Part shown: in pieces, positions 16,736 through 25,311 of the stretch
Layout of the letters: each line of letters starts with the position of its first letter
Position numbering within the stretch: position 1 is the stretch's first letter
Assembly (NCBI RefSeq): GCF_900188255.1
Contig: NZ_FZNS01000001.1
Coordinates: 62,001-126,000 of the forward strand
Direction: 5' to 3'
Origin: Hymenobacter mucosus
GTDB lineage: Bacteria > Bacteroidota > Bacteroidia > Cytophagales > Hymenobacteraceae
Length of the DNA stretch: 64,000 nt
Made by a program: the position numbers and the translations under genes
Notes under the pieces: model-generated
The model's input: only the letters and a program-made list of their open reading frames with translations
Database searches by the model: none
What the model was told of the DNA's origin: nothing

Positions 16736-19165
16736 CTAGCGCGATTCTAGTGCTATGGTGGCGGCGGGCAACGCTTGGCCCTGGGCTCGAAGAGTGATAG
16801 TGCCGGGCTGCCGAGTTGCTTTTACTACCACCAATGCCCGCCCCTGCCAGGTAGTGCGCTGGGGACTTTGGTAGCTTTCGGTGCTGGTTGGGTTGGCATT
16901 GCCAACACCGACTATTACGCCGGGGCCCGTGACCTCAAACGTGAGCGGGAACTGTGCTTTTGGATGGCGAGTGCCTTGCTCATCAACAAGTTCAACGGTA
17001 ATGTAGCTGAGGTCCTGCCCATCGGCACGCAACTCGGTACGGTCGGCTTTGAGGGCGAGGCGAGTTGGTGGGGTAGCCGTGCGCAAGGTGGCGCTGCCTA
17101 CCGACTGCCTGCCAGTCCGGCCAATGGCCTTGAGTTCACCCGCCTGATAGGGTACCGACCAGGTCGCCGTGTAATGGGTAGACCGATTGGTGGGCTTGAT
17201 GCCTAGGCTCTGGTTATTAAGCACTAGCTCTACTTGCTCGCAAGACGAGTACACTTCCACAGTTAGGGGTTTGCCTTCCTGCCCGGGCCAGGTCCAGTCG
17301 GCTAGCACATCGTGCCATTCCCACTTGCTCCACTCTTCTTTCTTGGGGTTGGTAGGAAAGGAAAGCGTAGGGGCCTGCACAAACAAGGAAACCTGATTTT
17401 CCTTCCACAGCGCATCTCGGTAGTACGACTGGGGCCGTTTCCAGCCGCAAATGTCTATGTCCCCGCAAAAGGCAAGGTTCCAGGGGTAAAACTCGGGCTT
17501 TTGCATGTAGCCCAGCCACCCAATGCTGGCCTCCCCAATGTAGTCAAACGCTGTCCACACGAAGTCGCCCACTACGTACGGCTTGTCTCTGACGGCCATC
17601 CAGCTGCCGAAGGCTTCCAGCGGGTACGACTCCGACCCGTACATGATACGCTTGGGCAAGCGGGCATGGTCCTGCCCGTAAATGTCGGCCTGGTGATGGT
17701 CGCCGGCCGTGGCGTAGTTGTAGCCCGCCACATCCAGCACGGCAAAGTAGGGGTCCTTATCGGGGCCGAGGCCATTGACGGCGGCCGTAATGGGCCGGGT
17801 GGCGTCGAGCTTGCGCACGTAGGAAGCCAGCTCCTTAGCCGTTGCTACTCCCTCCGGCTTGCCGCGCTCCGGAATTTCATTGCCCAGGCTCCACAAAATA
17901 ATGGAAGGGTGGTTTCGGTCGCGCAGGACCATGCTGGCCACGTCCCGCTGCCACCAGGCAGCAAAGTAACGGTGGTAGTCCTCGGGGTTTTTGGCTTCCC
18001 GCCACATGTCGAAGGCCTCGTCAATGACGAGCATCCCCAGCCGGTCGCAGGCATCCAGCAGAGCCGGGGAGGGCGGATTGTGCGAGCAGCGGATGGCATT
18101 GTAGCCACTGGCCTTCAGAAGTTCGATTTTACGCTCCTCTGCTCGGTCGTATGCTTTCGCTCCGAGGGGTCCATTATCGTGGTGAATGCAGCCTCCTTTG
18201 AGTTTGAGCGCCTGGCCGTTCAGGCGCAAACCCTGTTGGGGGTCGAACGAAACCGTGCGGATGCCGAAGGGCGTTTCTACCTGGTCTAGGAGCTGAGGGC
18301 CCCGAAACACCTGCGTGCGGGCAGTATAGAGCACGGGCGTATCTACCGACCATAAAGCCGGCGACGGCACGCTGAGGGTTTGCTGAACACGGGCGTTGCT
18401 GCCAGCCGTTAGCGTTTGCTTTGTTTCGAGGCGCGCTACTTGTTGGCCCGCCGGGCTGCGCAGGGACGTAACCACAGTGAGGGTAGCCGGCTGGGTTGCC
18501 TCGTTGCGCACCTGCGTTTCGGCCTTCACCTGGGCCGTGGCCGCCGTAACCGTGGGCGTGGTAAGGTAGGTGCCCCACGGTTCGATGTGTACGGGCGCCA
18601 GCACCCGCAGCCACACGTGCCGGTAGATGCCCGAGCCAGAGTACCAGCGGCTGTTTTGCCCTTCGTTGCGGACCTGCACAGCCAGCACGTTGTTGGCCCC
18701 GAACTGCACTTTGTCGGTAACATCGTACCAGAAGCTGGTGTAGCCATAGGGGTGGGCGCCCAGGCGCTGCCCGTTGAGCCACACCTCCGCGTTCATGTAC
18801 ACCCCGTCGAACTGAAGCTGAATGCGCTGCCCACGCTGAGACTCGGGAACTACAAACGTTTTGCGGTACCAGCCCGTGCCGCCCGTAGTGAAGCCTCCGC
18901 TAACTTGGCTGATGGCCTTGGCGCTGAATGGTGAGTTAGTGCCCGGCACGTCTTCACTGCTCCAATCGTGGGGGAGGTCGATGGCGCGCCAGCTGGCGTC
19001 GCGGTAGTTAGGAGCCTCGGCACCCTGGGCAGCACCCCGGTAAAAGCGCCATCCGAAATCAAACAGCGTAGTCACGCGCGATGCAGTTGGCGGTTGATTA
19101 TCAGACTTCAACAACAAGGCATTAACCGTCAGGAGCAGAAAAACAAGACTCAGGATGCGTGTCAT
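16736..19165 (-). CDS. Glycoside hydrolase family 2 (beta-galactosidase-like)
   Basis: 809 residues from ATG 19165 with a signal peptide. Domain order: sugar-binding jelly roll (about 40-200, DLPHDWSSED), Ig-like domain, TIM barrel, then DUF4982 and a further Ig-like domain at the end. Catalytic residues are visible: acid/base Glu430 in SLGNEIPE and nucleophile Glu512 in YGSESYP. Exported enzymes of this type release beta-linked galactose or related sugars from polysaccharide fragments in the periplasm. No SusC/SusD pair is nearby, so it is not in a classic utilisation locus. The VWA gene lies 72 bases upstream on the same strand. Confidence 0.9.
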   Translation of the reverse strand: MTRILSLVFLLLTVNALLLKSDNQPPTASRVTTLFDFGWRFYRGAAQGAEAPNYRDASWRAIDLPHDWSSEDVPGTNSPFSAKAISQVSGGFTTGGTGWYRKTFVVPESQRGQRIQLQFDGVYMNAEVWLNGQRLGAHPYGYTSFWYDVTDKVQFGANNVLAVQVRNEGQNSRWYSGSGIYRHVWLRVLAPVHIEPWGTYLTTPTVTAATAQVKAETQVRNEATQPATLTVVTSLRSPAGQQVARLETKQTLTAGSNARVQQTLSVPSPALWSVDTPVLYTARTQVFRGPQLLDQVETPFGIRTVSFDPQQGLRLNGQALKLKGGCIHHDNGPLGAKAYDRAEERKIELLKASGYNAIRCSHNPPSPALLDACDRLGMLVIDEAFDMWREAKNPEDYHRYFAAWWQRDVASMVLRDRNHPSIILWSLGNEIPERGKPEGVATAKELASYVRKLDATRPITAAVNGLGPDKDPYFAVLDVAGYNYATAGDHHQADIYGQDHARLPKRIMYGSESYPLEAFGSWMAVRDKPYVVGDFVWTAFDYIGEASIGWLGYMQKPEFYPWNLAFCGDIDICGWKRPQSYYRDALWKENQVSLFVQAPTLSFPTNPKKEEWSKWEWHDVLADWTWPGQEGKPLTVEVYSSCEQVELVLNNQSLGIKPTNRSTHYTATWSVPYQAGELKAIGRTGRQSVGSATLRTATPPTRLALKADRTELRADGQDLSYITVELVDEQGTRHPKAQFPLTFEVTGPGVIVGVGNANPTSTESYQSPQRTTWQGRALVVVKATRQPGTITLRAQGQALPAATIALESR

Positions 19166-19237
19166 AGGCAACTGCTACGGTTCTTTCTAAGCTAGGTGGT
19201 TTCGGGCAAAAGCGGGGCGGCAGCCAGACGTGCGGGG

Positions 19238-20362
19238 CTATACCTGGAGCTTCTGCCCTTGAATGGCGGCGGCCATCAACGCCGGAAACTGGCCCGGCGT
19301 GCAGGCAAAGCTGGGAATACCTAGGGCGGCCAACTGTTCAGCCATGCGTCGGTCGAAGCTGGGGGCCCCGTCGTCGGAGAGGGCCAGCAGGGCCACCATG
19401 CTCACCCCAGCCGCTTTTAGGGTAGCGGCCCGTTTGAGCATCTCCCGCTCGTTGCCACCTTCGTACAAGTCACTTATAAGCACCAGGATGGTATCGGTGG
19501 GGCGCGTAATAAGTTGCTGGCAGTAGGTGAGGGCCAGGTTGATGTCGGTGCCCCCGCCAAGCTGCACTCCAAATAGCAGATCCACCGGGTCTTGGAGGTT
19601 CTCGCTCAGGTTTACCACGGCCGTATCAAAGACTACCATGTGCGTTTTCACGGCCTTGATGGACGCCAGCACGGCCCCAAATACGCCCGCGTAAACCACC
19701 GACGACGCCATGGAGCCGCTCTGGTCCACGCACAGCACAATCTCCTTGAGTGCCTGCCCGCGCCGCCCGTAGCCAATAAGCTTTTCCGGTACTACCGTTT
19801 TGTAGGCTGGCTGATAGTGCTTTAGGTTAGCCCGGATGGTAGCGGCCCAGTTAATTTCGGCGTAGCGGGGGCGGGGGTTGCGCACGGCCCGGCTTAGGGC
19901 CCCCTGCACGGCCTGGCGCAACGGGTTGGCCAGCTTCTGTTCCAACTCGCGCACCACTTTTAGTACTACCTCGCGGGCCGTGTGCTTGATCTTCTGCGGC
20001 ATCACCCGGCTCAAGGACAGGAGGGTGCCTACCAAATGCACATCGGCCTGCACGGTGCGCAGAATTTCGGGTTCCAGCAGCAGCTGGTGCAGGCCCAGGC
20101 GGTCCATGGCATCCTGCTGCATCACGGCCACCACCGACGATGGGAAGTACGTGCGGATGTCGCCCAGCCAGCGGCTAACCTTAGGCGCGGAGCCGCCCAG
20201 GCCCGCCCGCCGCTCCCCGTCATTATCGTAGAGCTGGGTCAGTACCTCATCCATCTGCCCGTAGTCTGGCGACAGAGGAATTTCATTGGCCGCATCGGCG
20301 GGCGAGCCGAGCACTAATTTCCAGCGGGCAGCAGAGGAGGAAGACACAGGAAGTAAGGACAT
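19238..20362 (-). CDS. VWA-domain protein (CoxE/YehP-like) of the MoxR/SWIM/DUF5682 system
   Basis: 374 residues from ATG 20362. The N-terminal region WKLVLGSPAD, RWLGDIRTYFP, SSVVAVMQQDAMDRLGL and LVGTLLSLSRVMPQK is the helical part typical of the VWA component that accompanies MoxR, SWIM and DUF5682 proteins. The VWA domain has the metal site DQSGSM (Asp213, Ser215, Ser217), then LGGGTDI and LISDLYEGG. The VWA would act as an adaptor for the AAA+ ATPase. Its partners are encoded at 36.8-46.1 kb on the same strand, not next to it; its actual neighbours are a GH2 gene and a divergent metalloprotease. Function of the system is unproven. Confidence 0.88.
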   Translation of the reverse strand: MSLLPVSSSSAARWKLVLGSPADAANEIPLSPDYGQMDEVLTQLYDNDGERRAGLGGSAPKVSRWLGDIRTYFPSSVVAVMQQDAMDRLGLHQLLLEPEILRTVQADVHLVGTLLSLSRVMPQKIKHTAREVVLKVVRELEQKLANPLRQAVQGALSRAVRNPRPRYAEINWAATIRANLKHYQPAYKTVVPEKLIGYGRRGQALKEIVLCVDQSGSMASSVVYAGVFGAVLASIKAVKTHMVVFDTAVVNLSENLQDPVDLLFGVQLGGGTDINLALTYCQQLITRPTDTILVLISDLYEGGNEREMLKRAATLKAAGVSMVALLALSDDGAPSFDRRMAEQLAALGIPSFACTPGQFPALMAAAIQGQKLQV

Positions 20363-20604
20363 AAGAAGGGGAGGAGCATCCAAGTAACAGCATATTCCGC
20401 AAATGCTCGCAGTTCAGCGCCAGAAGCTAGAAAACTAGCTCTCTTACTCAGTTACCCGTGCTCACTTGCGTGGGGTTACCTGAGTAGGGGTGCCACTCGG
20501 TCAGCAGTGCGCTTTGCGAGCGTCCTGCGGAAAACTTTCCGCGTCTTTATGGTGCATAACGCGCTACCCTTTCTACCTTAAGCCGACCTCAACCTTTCCA
20601 CTGC

Positions 20605-23040
20605 ATGAAGAAAATTTACTGTTTACTAGTTGGCTCTCTGCTGCTCAGTTCCCATCTAACCTCGGCCCAAACCCTGGCTGAGAAAACCAAAGGCTTGCAG
20701 AAGTTTGCCGGCTTCTTCCCCTTTTACTGGGACGAGAAGGGTGGTCGTATTCTGCTGGAAATTGACAAGCTCGATCAGGAAATTCTCTACGTCAGTACGT
20801 TGCCCAATGGGGTGGGCTCCAATGATCTGGGCCTGGATCGCGGCCAGATTGGGCAGACGCGCATTGTGAAGTTTGTGAAAAGCGGCCCCAAAATTCTGCT
20901 GCTCCAACCCAACTACGACTTCCGCGCCGTGAGCCAGAATGCCGACGAGCGAAAGTCCGTGGAGCAAGCGTTTGCGCAGTCGGTTATCTGGGGGTTTAAG
21001 GCCGAAGCCCAGGAAGGCAACAAGGTACTAGTGGACCTGACGCCGTTTTTGCTGCGCGACTCCCACCAGATAGGCGACAAGCTGGAGGAACTGAAACAAG
21101 GGGCCTATAAGGCGGAGGAAACCCGCTCGGCCGTGTTTCTGCCCAACACCAAGTCGTTTCCGCAGAACTCCGAGTTTGAGGCCGTTATTACCCTCACTGG
21201 CAAGGCCAAGGGCCGTGAAATCCAGTCGGTGACGCCCGACCCCAACGCCGTGACGGTGCACATGCACCACTCCTTCATTCAGCTCCCCGATGCCCAGTAC
21301 CAGCCCCGCGCCTTCGACCCGCGGGCTGGCTACTTTGCCAACGAGTACATGGACTACGCCACGCCCATCGACCAGCCCATTATGCAGCGGCAACTCGTGC
21401 GGCACCGGCTCCAGAAAAAAGACCCCACGGCTGCCGTCAGTGAAGCCGTGGAGCCCATTGTGTACTACCTCGACCGGGGCGCCCCCGAACCCGTGCGCTC
21501 GGCGCTCATGGAAGGTGCTGCGTGGTGGAACCAGGCGTTTGAAGCGGCGGGCTACAAGAATGCTTTTCAGGTGAAACTCCTGCCCGAGGACGCTGACCCC
21601 ATGGACATTCGTTATAACCTGATTCAGTGGGTGCACCGCTCCACTCGGGGCTGGTCCTACGGCGCCAGCATTGTAGACCCCCGCACCGGCGAGATCATAA
21701 AGGGGCAGGTGTCGCTGGGCTCGTTGCGGGTGCGCCAAGATTTCCTGATTGCCGAGGGCCTGTTGCAACCCTACGAGGACGGCAAGCCTACCAGCCCGGA
21801 AATGCTGAAAATGGGCGTGGCCCGCCTGCGCCAGCTGGCCGCCCATGAGGTGGGCCACACCCTGGGCTTGTACCACAACTATTCGGCTAGCACCAAGGAA
21901 CGGTCGTCGGTGATGGACTACCCCATGCCCCGCATCACCATGCGCCCCGATGGCAGCATCGACCTGAGCGAAGCCTACGGGGTAGGAATTGGTAGCTGGG
22001 ACAAGCGCGCCATCCTCTACGGCTACCAGGATTTCGGTCCGAAAGCCGACGAGAAAGCGGGCCTGCAAGCCATTATGCGGCAGACCCTGGCCGATGGCTA
22101 CGTGTTCATCTCCGATGCTGACGCCCGCGCCGCGGGTGGGGCCCACCCCACGGCCCACCTCTGGGATGATGGCCCCAACGCGGCTGATGAGCTAAACCGC
22201 CTCCTGGACATCCGGCAGAAGCTGCTGGCCCGCTTCTCCGAAAAAGCCTTGGCACCCGGCCAGCCCATGGCCATGCTGGAAGAGGTGCTGGTGCCCATGT
22301 ACCTACTGCAGCGCTATCAGGTAGAAGCCGCTTCTAAGGAAATCGGGGGGCTGTATTATACCTACGCCGTGAAAGGCGACGGCCAAACCATCACCAAGTT
22401 TGTGGAGCCCGCCGAGCAGTGGAAGGCATTTGCTGCTCTGATGCGCACCATTTCGCCTCGGGAGCTGGCCCTCTCCGAAGAGCTACTAGCGAAAATTCCG
22501 CCCCGCCCCGTGAACTACGGCCGCTCCCGCGAAACCTTCCCCAGCCGCACCGGCCTCACCTTCGACCCCACCAGTGCGGCCGAATCGGCGGCGGCTACTA
22601 CCCTGGAGTTCCTGCTGAACCCCCAGCGCGCCGCCCGTCTGGAAGAGTACCACGCTCGCCATCAAGACCAACCGGGCCTGGCCGCCGTGCTGGATAAACT
22701 CCTGGCCACTACCTGGCGCAGTAAGCCCGAAACCGGCTACGCCGGCGAGTTGCAGCGCCTGGTTAATGCCCTCACTCTGCACAAGATGCTGGCCCTGGCC
22801 GCCGCCCCCCAGACTCCTGTGAACGTGAAAGCGCTAGCCGCGCTGAAGGTGGAGGAGTTGAAAAAGCAGCTTGAAAAAGAGCAAAAATCGGCCAAGGACG
22901 AAGGCCGCCGGGCTACTGCCTTCGCCGCCCTCCGCACTATCCGCCAGTTCGAAGAAGCCCCCGAGAAGTTCCAGCCCGCCCCCGCACTCCCTATGCCCGA
23001 CGGCGCCCCGATTGGGGATGATGGATGTAAGGAGTTTTAG
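20605..23040 (+). CDS. Secreted zinc-dependent metalloprotease (DUF5117/DUF5118 type)
   Basis: 811 residues. Signal peptide ends near SAQT. The N-terminal DUF5118/5117 part (FAGFFPFYWDEKGGRILLE) is followed by a metzincin-type catalytic region with HEVGHTLGLYHN: ligands His414, His418 and His424 and catalytic Glu415. A Met-turn candidate is SSVMDYPMP. The protein should be exported to the periplasm or outer surface and degrade peptides. It is a single gene, divergent from the VWA gene across 242 bases; its natural substrate is not known. Confidence 0.88.
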   Translation: MKKIYCLLVGSLLLSSHLTSAQTLAEKTKGLQKFAGFFPFYWDEKGGRILLEIDKLDQEILYVSTLPNGVGSNDLGLDRGQIGQTRIVKFVKSGPKILLLQPNYDFRAVSQNADERKSVEQAFAQSVIWGFKAEAQEGNKVLVDLTPFLLRDSHQIGDKLEELKQGAYKAEETRSAVFLPNTKSFPQNSEFEAVITLTGKAKGREIQSVTPDPNAVTVHMHHSFIQLPDAQYQPRAFDPRAGYFANEYMDYATPIDQPIMQRQLVRHRLQKKDPTAAVSEAVEPIVYYLDRGAPEPVRSALMEGAAWWNQAFEAAGYKNAFQVKLLPEDADPMDIRYNLIQWVHRSTRGWSYGASIVDPRTGEIIKGQVSLGSLRVRQDFLIAEGLLQPYEDGKPTSPEMLKMGVARLRQLAAHEVGHTLGLYHNYSASTKERSSVMDYPMPRITMRPDGSIDLSEAYGVGIGSWDKRAILYGYQDFGPKADEKAGLQAIMRQTLADGYVFISDADARAAGGAHPTAHLWDDGPNAADELNRLLDIRQKLLARFSEKALAPGQPMAMLEEVLVPMYLLQRYQVEAASKEIGGLYYTYAVKGDGQTITKFVEPAEQWKAFAALMRTISPRELALSEELLAKIPPRPVNYGRSRETFPSRTGLTFDPTSAAESAAATTLEFLLNPQRAARLEEYHARHQDQPGLAAVLDKLLATTWRSKPETGYAGELQRLVNALTLHKMLALAAAPQTPVNVKALAALKVEELKKQLEKEQKSAKDEGRRATAFAALRTIRQFEEAPEKFQPAPALPMPDGAPIGDDGCKEF

Positions 23041-23086
23041 CATGGAATGACGACATCCTTTGTTATCACAAGTGAAGTACTAGCTG

Positions 23087-23500
23087 ATGTCCGCGTTTTT
23101 ATTCTCCTGCCGAGCGCTGTACCTGAAGGGTATACAACCGCTTGATTTTGAAAAGTATGGAACACCTATGTATCAGGAGCATTTGGCGCTAGGACGGGAG
23201 CTACTATGCCATGAAGGATTACAACGTTTCTTAGGTCACGTAGTGGAAGGTCATTATTATGTGAGTTTATGGACCGCGCTTATCGCGTTAGAGTTTGGTC
23301 GCCCAGTTCGCAATGAAGTATTGCACGGACCGGGTAGAACGCCAGTGGTGGATATGTGCTTAGATATCATCCGGAGGCATTATGTGTCCCACTCACATAA
23401 CCTCTCTGATAGTCAAAACGACCTTGTCGCCGACTGGCTAGCTAAAATCGACGCCCGTTATGAAATGGCTGCTTCCTCGTGCTCTAAACCTGTATCATAA
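23087..23500 (+). CDS. Hypothetical protein
   Basis: 137 residues, no clear signal peptide, no recognised domain. The middle (HVVEGHYYVSLWTALIALEFG) and the His-rich YVSHSHNLSDSQ are its most notable parts. It is more AT-rich than the metalloprotease gene 46 bases upstream, which hints at a separate origin. It may be co-transcribed with it. A long interspersed repeat begins about 100 bases after its stop. Confidence 0.55.
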   Translation: MSAFLFSCRALYLKGIQPLDFEKYGTPMYQEHLALGRELLCHEGLQRFLGHVVEGHYYVSLWTALIALEFGRPVRNEVLHGPGRTPVVDMCLDIIRRHYVSHSHNLSDSQNDLVADWLAKIDARYEMAASSCSKPVS

Positions 23501-23602
23501 CCCTAAGCTCCGCTAGTGCACTTGGGTAATCTTTTTCCTACCACTGCTTTTAAAAGGCATCTAAGTAGCCCTTAGCGAAGGACTAAGGATTTGAACACGT
23601 CT

Positions 23603-23692
23603 GTCATGCTGAGCTTGTCGAAGCATTCCTACCTCTAACCTATACTGCTAGGTTAGTCAGAGGTCGGGATGCTTCGGCAAGCTCAGCATGAC
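23603..23692 (+). repeat. Interspersed palindromic repeat
   Basis: Two 24-bp arms (23603-23626, 23669-23692) that differ at one position, a U-G pair on the plus strand, with a nested inner stem. The arm begins GTCATGCTGAGCTTGTCGAA, a motif I know to recur between genes in related high-GC Bacteroidota. It lies between two convergent genes and may serve as a terminator or a REP-like mobile repeat. Confidence 0.75.
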
Positions 23693-23723
23693 GCTTTCTG
23701 GGGGTAGCCCATATATGCCCTGT

Positions 23724-24146
23724 TCAAGGCTTTTTGTGAAAGTTGTCTAGATTAACCGCCTCGTCAAACTCGAAAATTAACTCGTCGTCTTTTACTGGGC
23801 TGAACAATGGAAACATATCATGGCTATTTCGGTCAATCAGGCTCCTATGCATCTTGACGTACTTGCCGTGAGTTCGAGCAGCTACGTAGTGACCCTGGCC
23901 ACAGAGGTAGATGTCGAAACCAATAGTCCCCATCTTTAAGGAGGCTTCCGGAAGGTAGTGCATTACGCCAAGCGTATGTCGGAAGGCGCGTAGCTCGGCT
24001 GGGTTGAGCCGGTATACTCCGTTGTTATTGTGAATTGTGACCGAGTCGATTGCCTCAGTATCTACTAAGTCTTTGAGACGGTATTCCTTGGGCTGGCAGG
24101 ATGACAAAGCCGCTACTATAAGTAGAGTACGGAGTGGTTTAGACAT
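23724..24146 (-). CDS. Small hypothetical lipoprotein
   Basis: 140 residues from ATG 24146; the lipobox is ALSSC with Cys17. I do not recognise the family. The remainder (SVTIHNNNGVYRLNPAELRAFR and a GQGHYVAARTHGKY stretch) suggests a small beta-rich envelope protein. The start lies 16 bases after the stop of the preceding gene on the same strand, so the two are probably one transcript. Confidence 0.6.
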   Translation of the reverse strand: MSKPLRTLLIVAALSSCQPKEYRLKDLVDTEAIDSVTIHNNNGVYRLNPAELRAFRHTLGVMHYLPEASLKMGTIGFDIYLCGQGHYVAARTHGKYVKMHRSLIDRNSHDMFPLFSPVKDDELIFEFDEAVNLDNFHKKP

Positions 24147-24162
24147 GCCCAGCTTGTGGTTG

Positions 24163-24525
24163 CTACTCAAAAAAGTCGCCGGGGTCGGCTTGACTGAGGT
24201 ACTTGCTCAGGCTGCCTAGGTCGCCGAAGAAGGGGTGAACAAGGTGCAGGAATTGCTGGGCACTGGCGCGACTATCGGTGTAGGCGCGGAAGATTTCACC
24301 TTCACCGGCCAGCTCGATATGGTCGAGCAGCTCTGGGGCGTGTTCCTCTACGATTGTTTCAATGTGCTCAGCCCAGGAGGCGCCACTGCCGCTGAAGCCG
24401 TACCGCTCAAACACCGTGTAGTAATCGTCCATATCAGACAGATCCACCACAATGCGGTACTGGCGTTCTGGGGTGGCCTGCTCTTGCAGGTCGTAAACAA
24501 CGAAGGGGTAATATATATTGGCCAT
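24163..24525 (-). CDS. Imm51-like immunity protein
   Basis: 120 residues from ATG 24525. It starts MANIYYPFVVYDL, and the middle GFSGSGASWAEHIETIVEEH with LLDHIELAGEGEIFRAYTDS and LVHPFFGDL resembles Imm51 immunity proteins of polymorphic toxin systems. No toxin gene is visible beside it. It is acidic and cytoplasmic. If the family call is right, it would neutralise an incoming or self-encoded toxin. It probably shares a transcript with the downstream lipoprotein gene. Confidence 0.5.
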   Translation of the reverse strand: MANIYYPFVVYDLQEQATPERQYRIVVDLSDMDDYYTVFERYGFSGSGASWAEHIETIVEEHAPELLDHIELAGEGEIFRAYTDSRASAQQFLHLVHPFFGDLGSLSKYLSQADPGDFFE

Positions 24526-24576
24526 TAACCCAAAGGTACAGGACGCAACTTGAAGCAGCTTGTACGCCCCAAACCG

Positions 24577-24694
24577 CACGTCATCCTGAGCTTGTAAACC
24601 TAAAGATGGCGGAGCTAAGGTCTTGTCACGTGAGCATGTAGCGCGCAGCCACTTGTTCAGCTTGGTAAGATCCTTTCTACGTCAAGATGACGTG
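24577..24694. repeat. Degenerate interspersed inverted repeat
   Basis: Outer arms CACGTCAT (24577-24584) and ATGACGTG (24687-24694) with CCTGAGCTTG just inside, similar in style to the repeat at 23603 but eroded in the centre. It separates the Imm51-like gene from the deformylase gene. Confidence 0.45.
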
Positions 24695-24735
24695 TAGTAA
24701 GGCCTGGGACACCACAAATTCACCGCCTCACTATT

Positions 24736-25275
24736 TCACTTTTGCGCATACGGACTATCGTCGCGGTGCTGGCGCTCAAACTCCTCGCGGGAACAGAGCG
24801 ACTTCACGTCTACCATGCGGTCAATGGACAAGATGCCGTCGAGGTGGTCAATTTCGTGCTGGAGCAGCTCGGCCAGGTCATCTTCGCGGCCGGCATGGGT
24901 TTCGTGCCACTGGCCTTGCTGGTCCTGATAGCGCACGGTTATCCACTCGTAGCGCTCTACCTGCATGAAAATGGAGAGAAAAGACAGGCAGGCGTCCCAG
25001 ACCACCATCTTCTCAGGGCTATGGTCGATGATGGTGGGGTTGATAAGCGGCCACACCGGACGGCCCGGCAGGTGCAGCAGAATCACGCGCTGCAGTTCGC
25101 CAATCTGAGGCGCCGCAATAGCCCGGCCGTAGCCGGTAGTGGCGCGCCAATGGCCTACGGTATCCATCAGGTCAGTTACAAGGGTAGCCACGGCTGGCGC
25201 GGTGGGGTCAGGTACGGGCTGGGCTATCTGGCGCAGTACGGGGTGGCCTAGCTGAAGAATTTCACGAATAGGCAT
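24736..25275 (-). CDS. def: Peptide deformylase-like protein
   Basis: 179 residues. All three deformylase motifs are recognisable: GYGRAIAAPQIG (motif 1), DACLS in place of the usual EGCLS (motif 2, metal-binding Cys kept), and HEIDHLDG (motif 3) with His140, Glu141 and His144. The enzyme removes the formyl group from the first Met of new proteins, using Fe or Zn. Motif 2 and the divergent sequence suggest a secondary paralogue rather than the main enzyme. It follows the amidohydrolase gene by about 30 bases, on the reverse strand, and is probably its transcript partner. Confidence 0.82.
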   Translation of the reverse strand: MPIREILQLGHPVLRQIAQPVPDPTAPAVATLVTDLMDTVGHWRATTGYGRAIAAPQIGELQRVILLHLPGRPVWPLINPTIIDHSPEKMVVWDACLSFLSIFMQVERYEWITVRYQDQQGQWHETHAGREDDLAELLQHEIDHLDGILSIDRMVDVKSLCSREEFERQHRDDSPYAQK

Positions 25276-25311
25276 GGTGTGAGATGTAGGATGAGTTTTG
25301 CCGCTCGAAAG

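Noticed and set aside
17312..18289. 325-residue plus-strand frame opposite the GH2 gene
   Set aside because: Shadow of the catalytic region that contains the two Glu residues.
21028..22158. 376-residue open frame opposite the zinc metalloprotease
   Set aside because: It is a complement shadow of a clearly functional gene with HEVGH motif; no conserved features of its own.
23603..23692. CRISPR-like element
   Set aside because: One inverted pair only, no direct repeats or spacers and no cas genes in the window.
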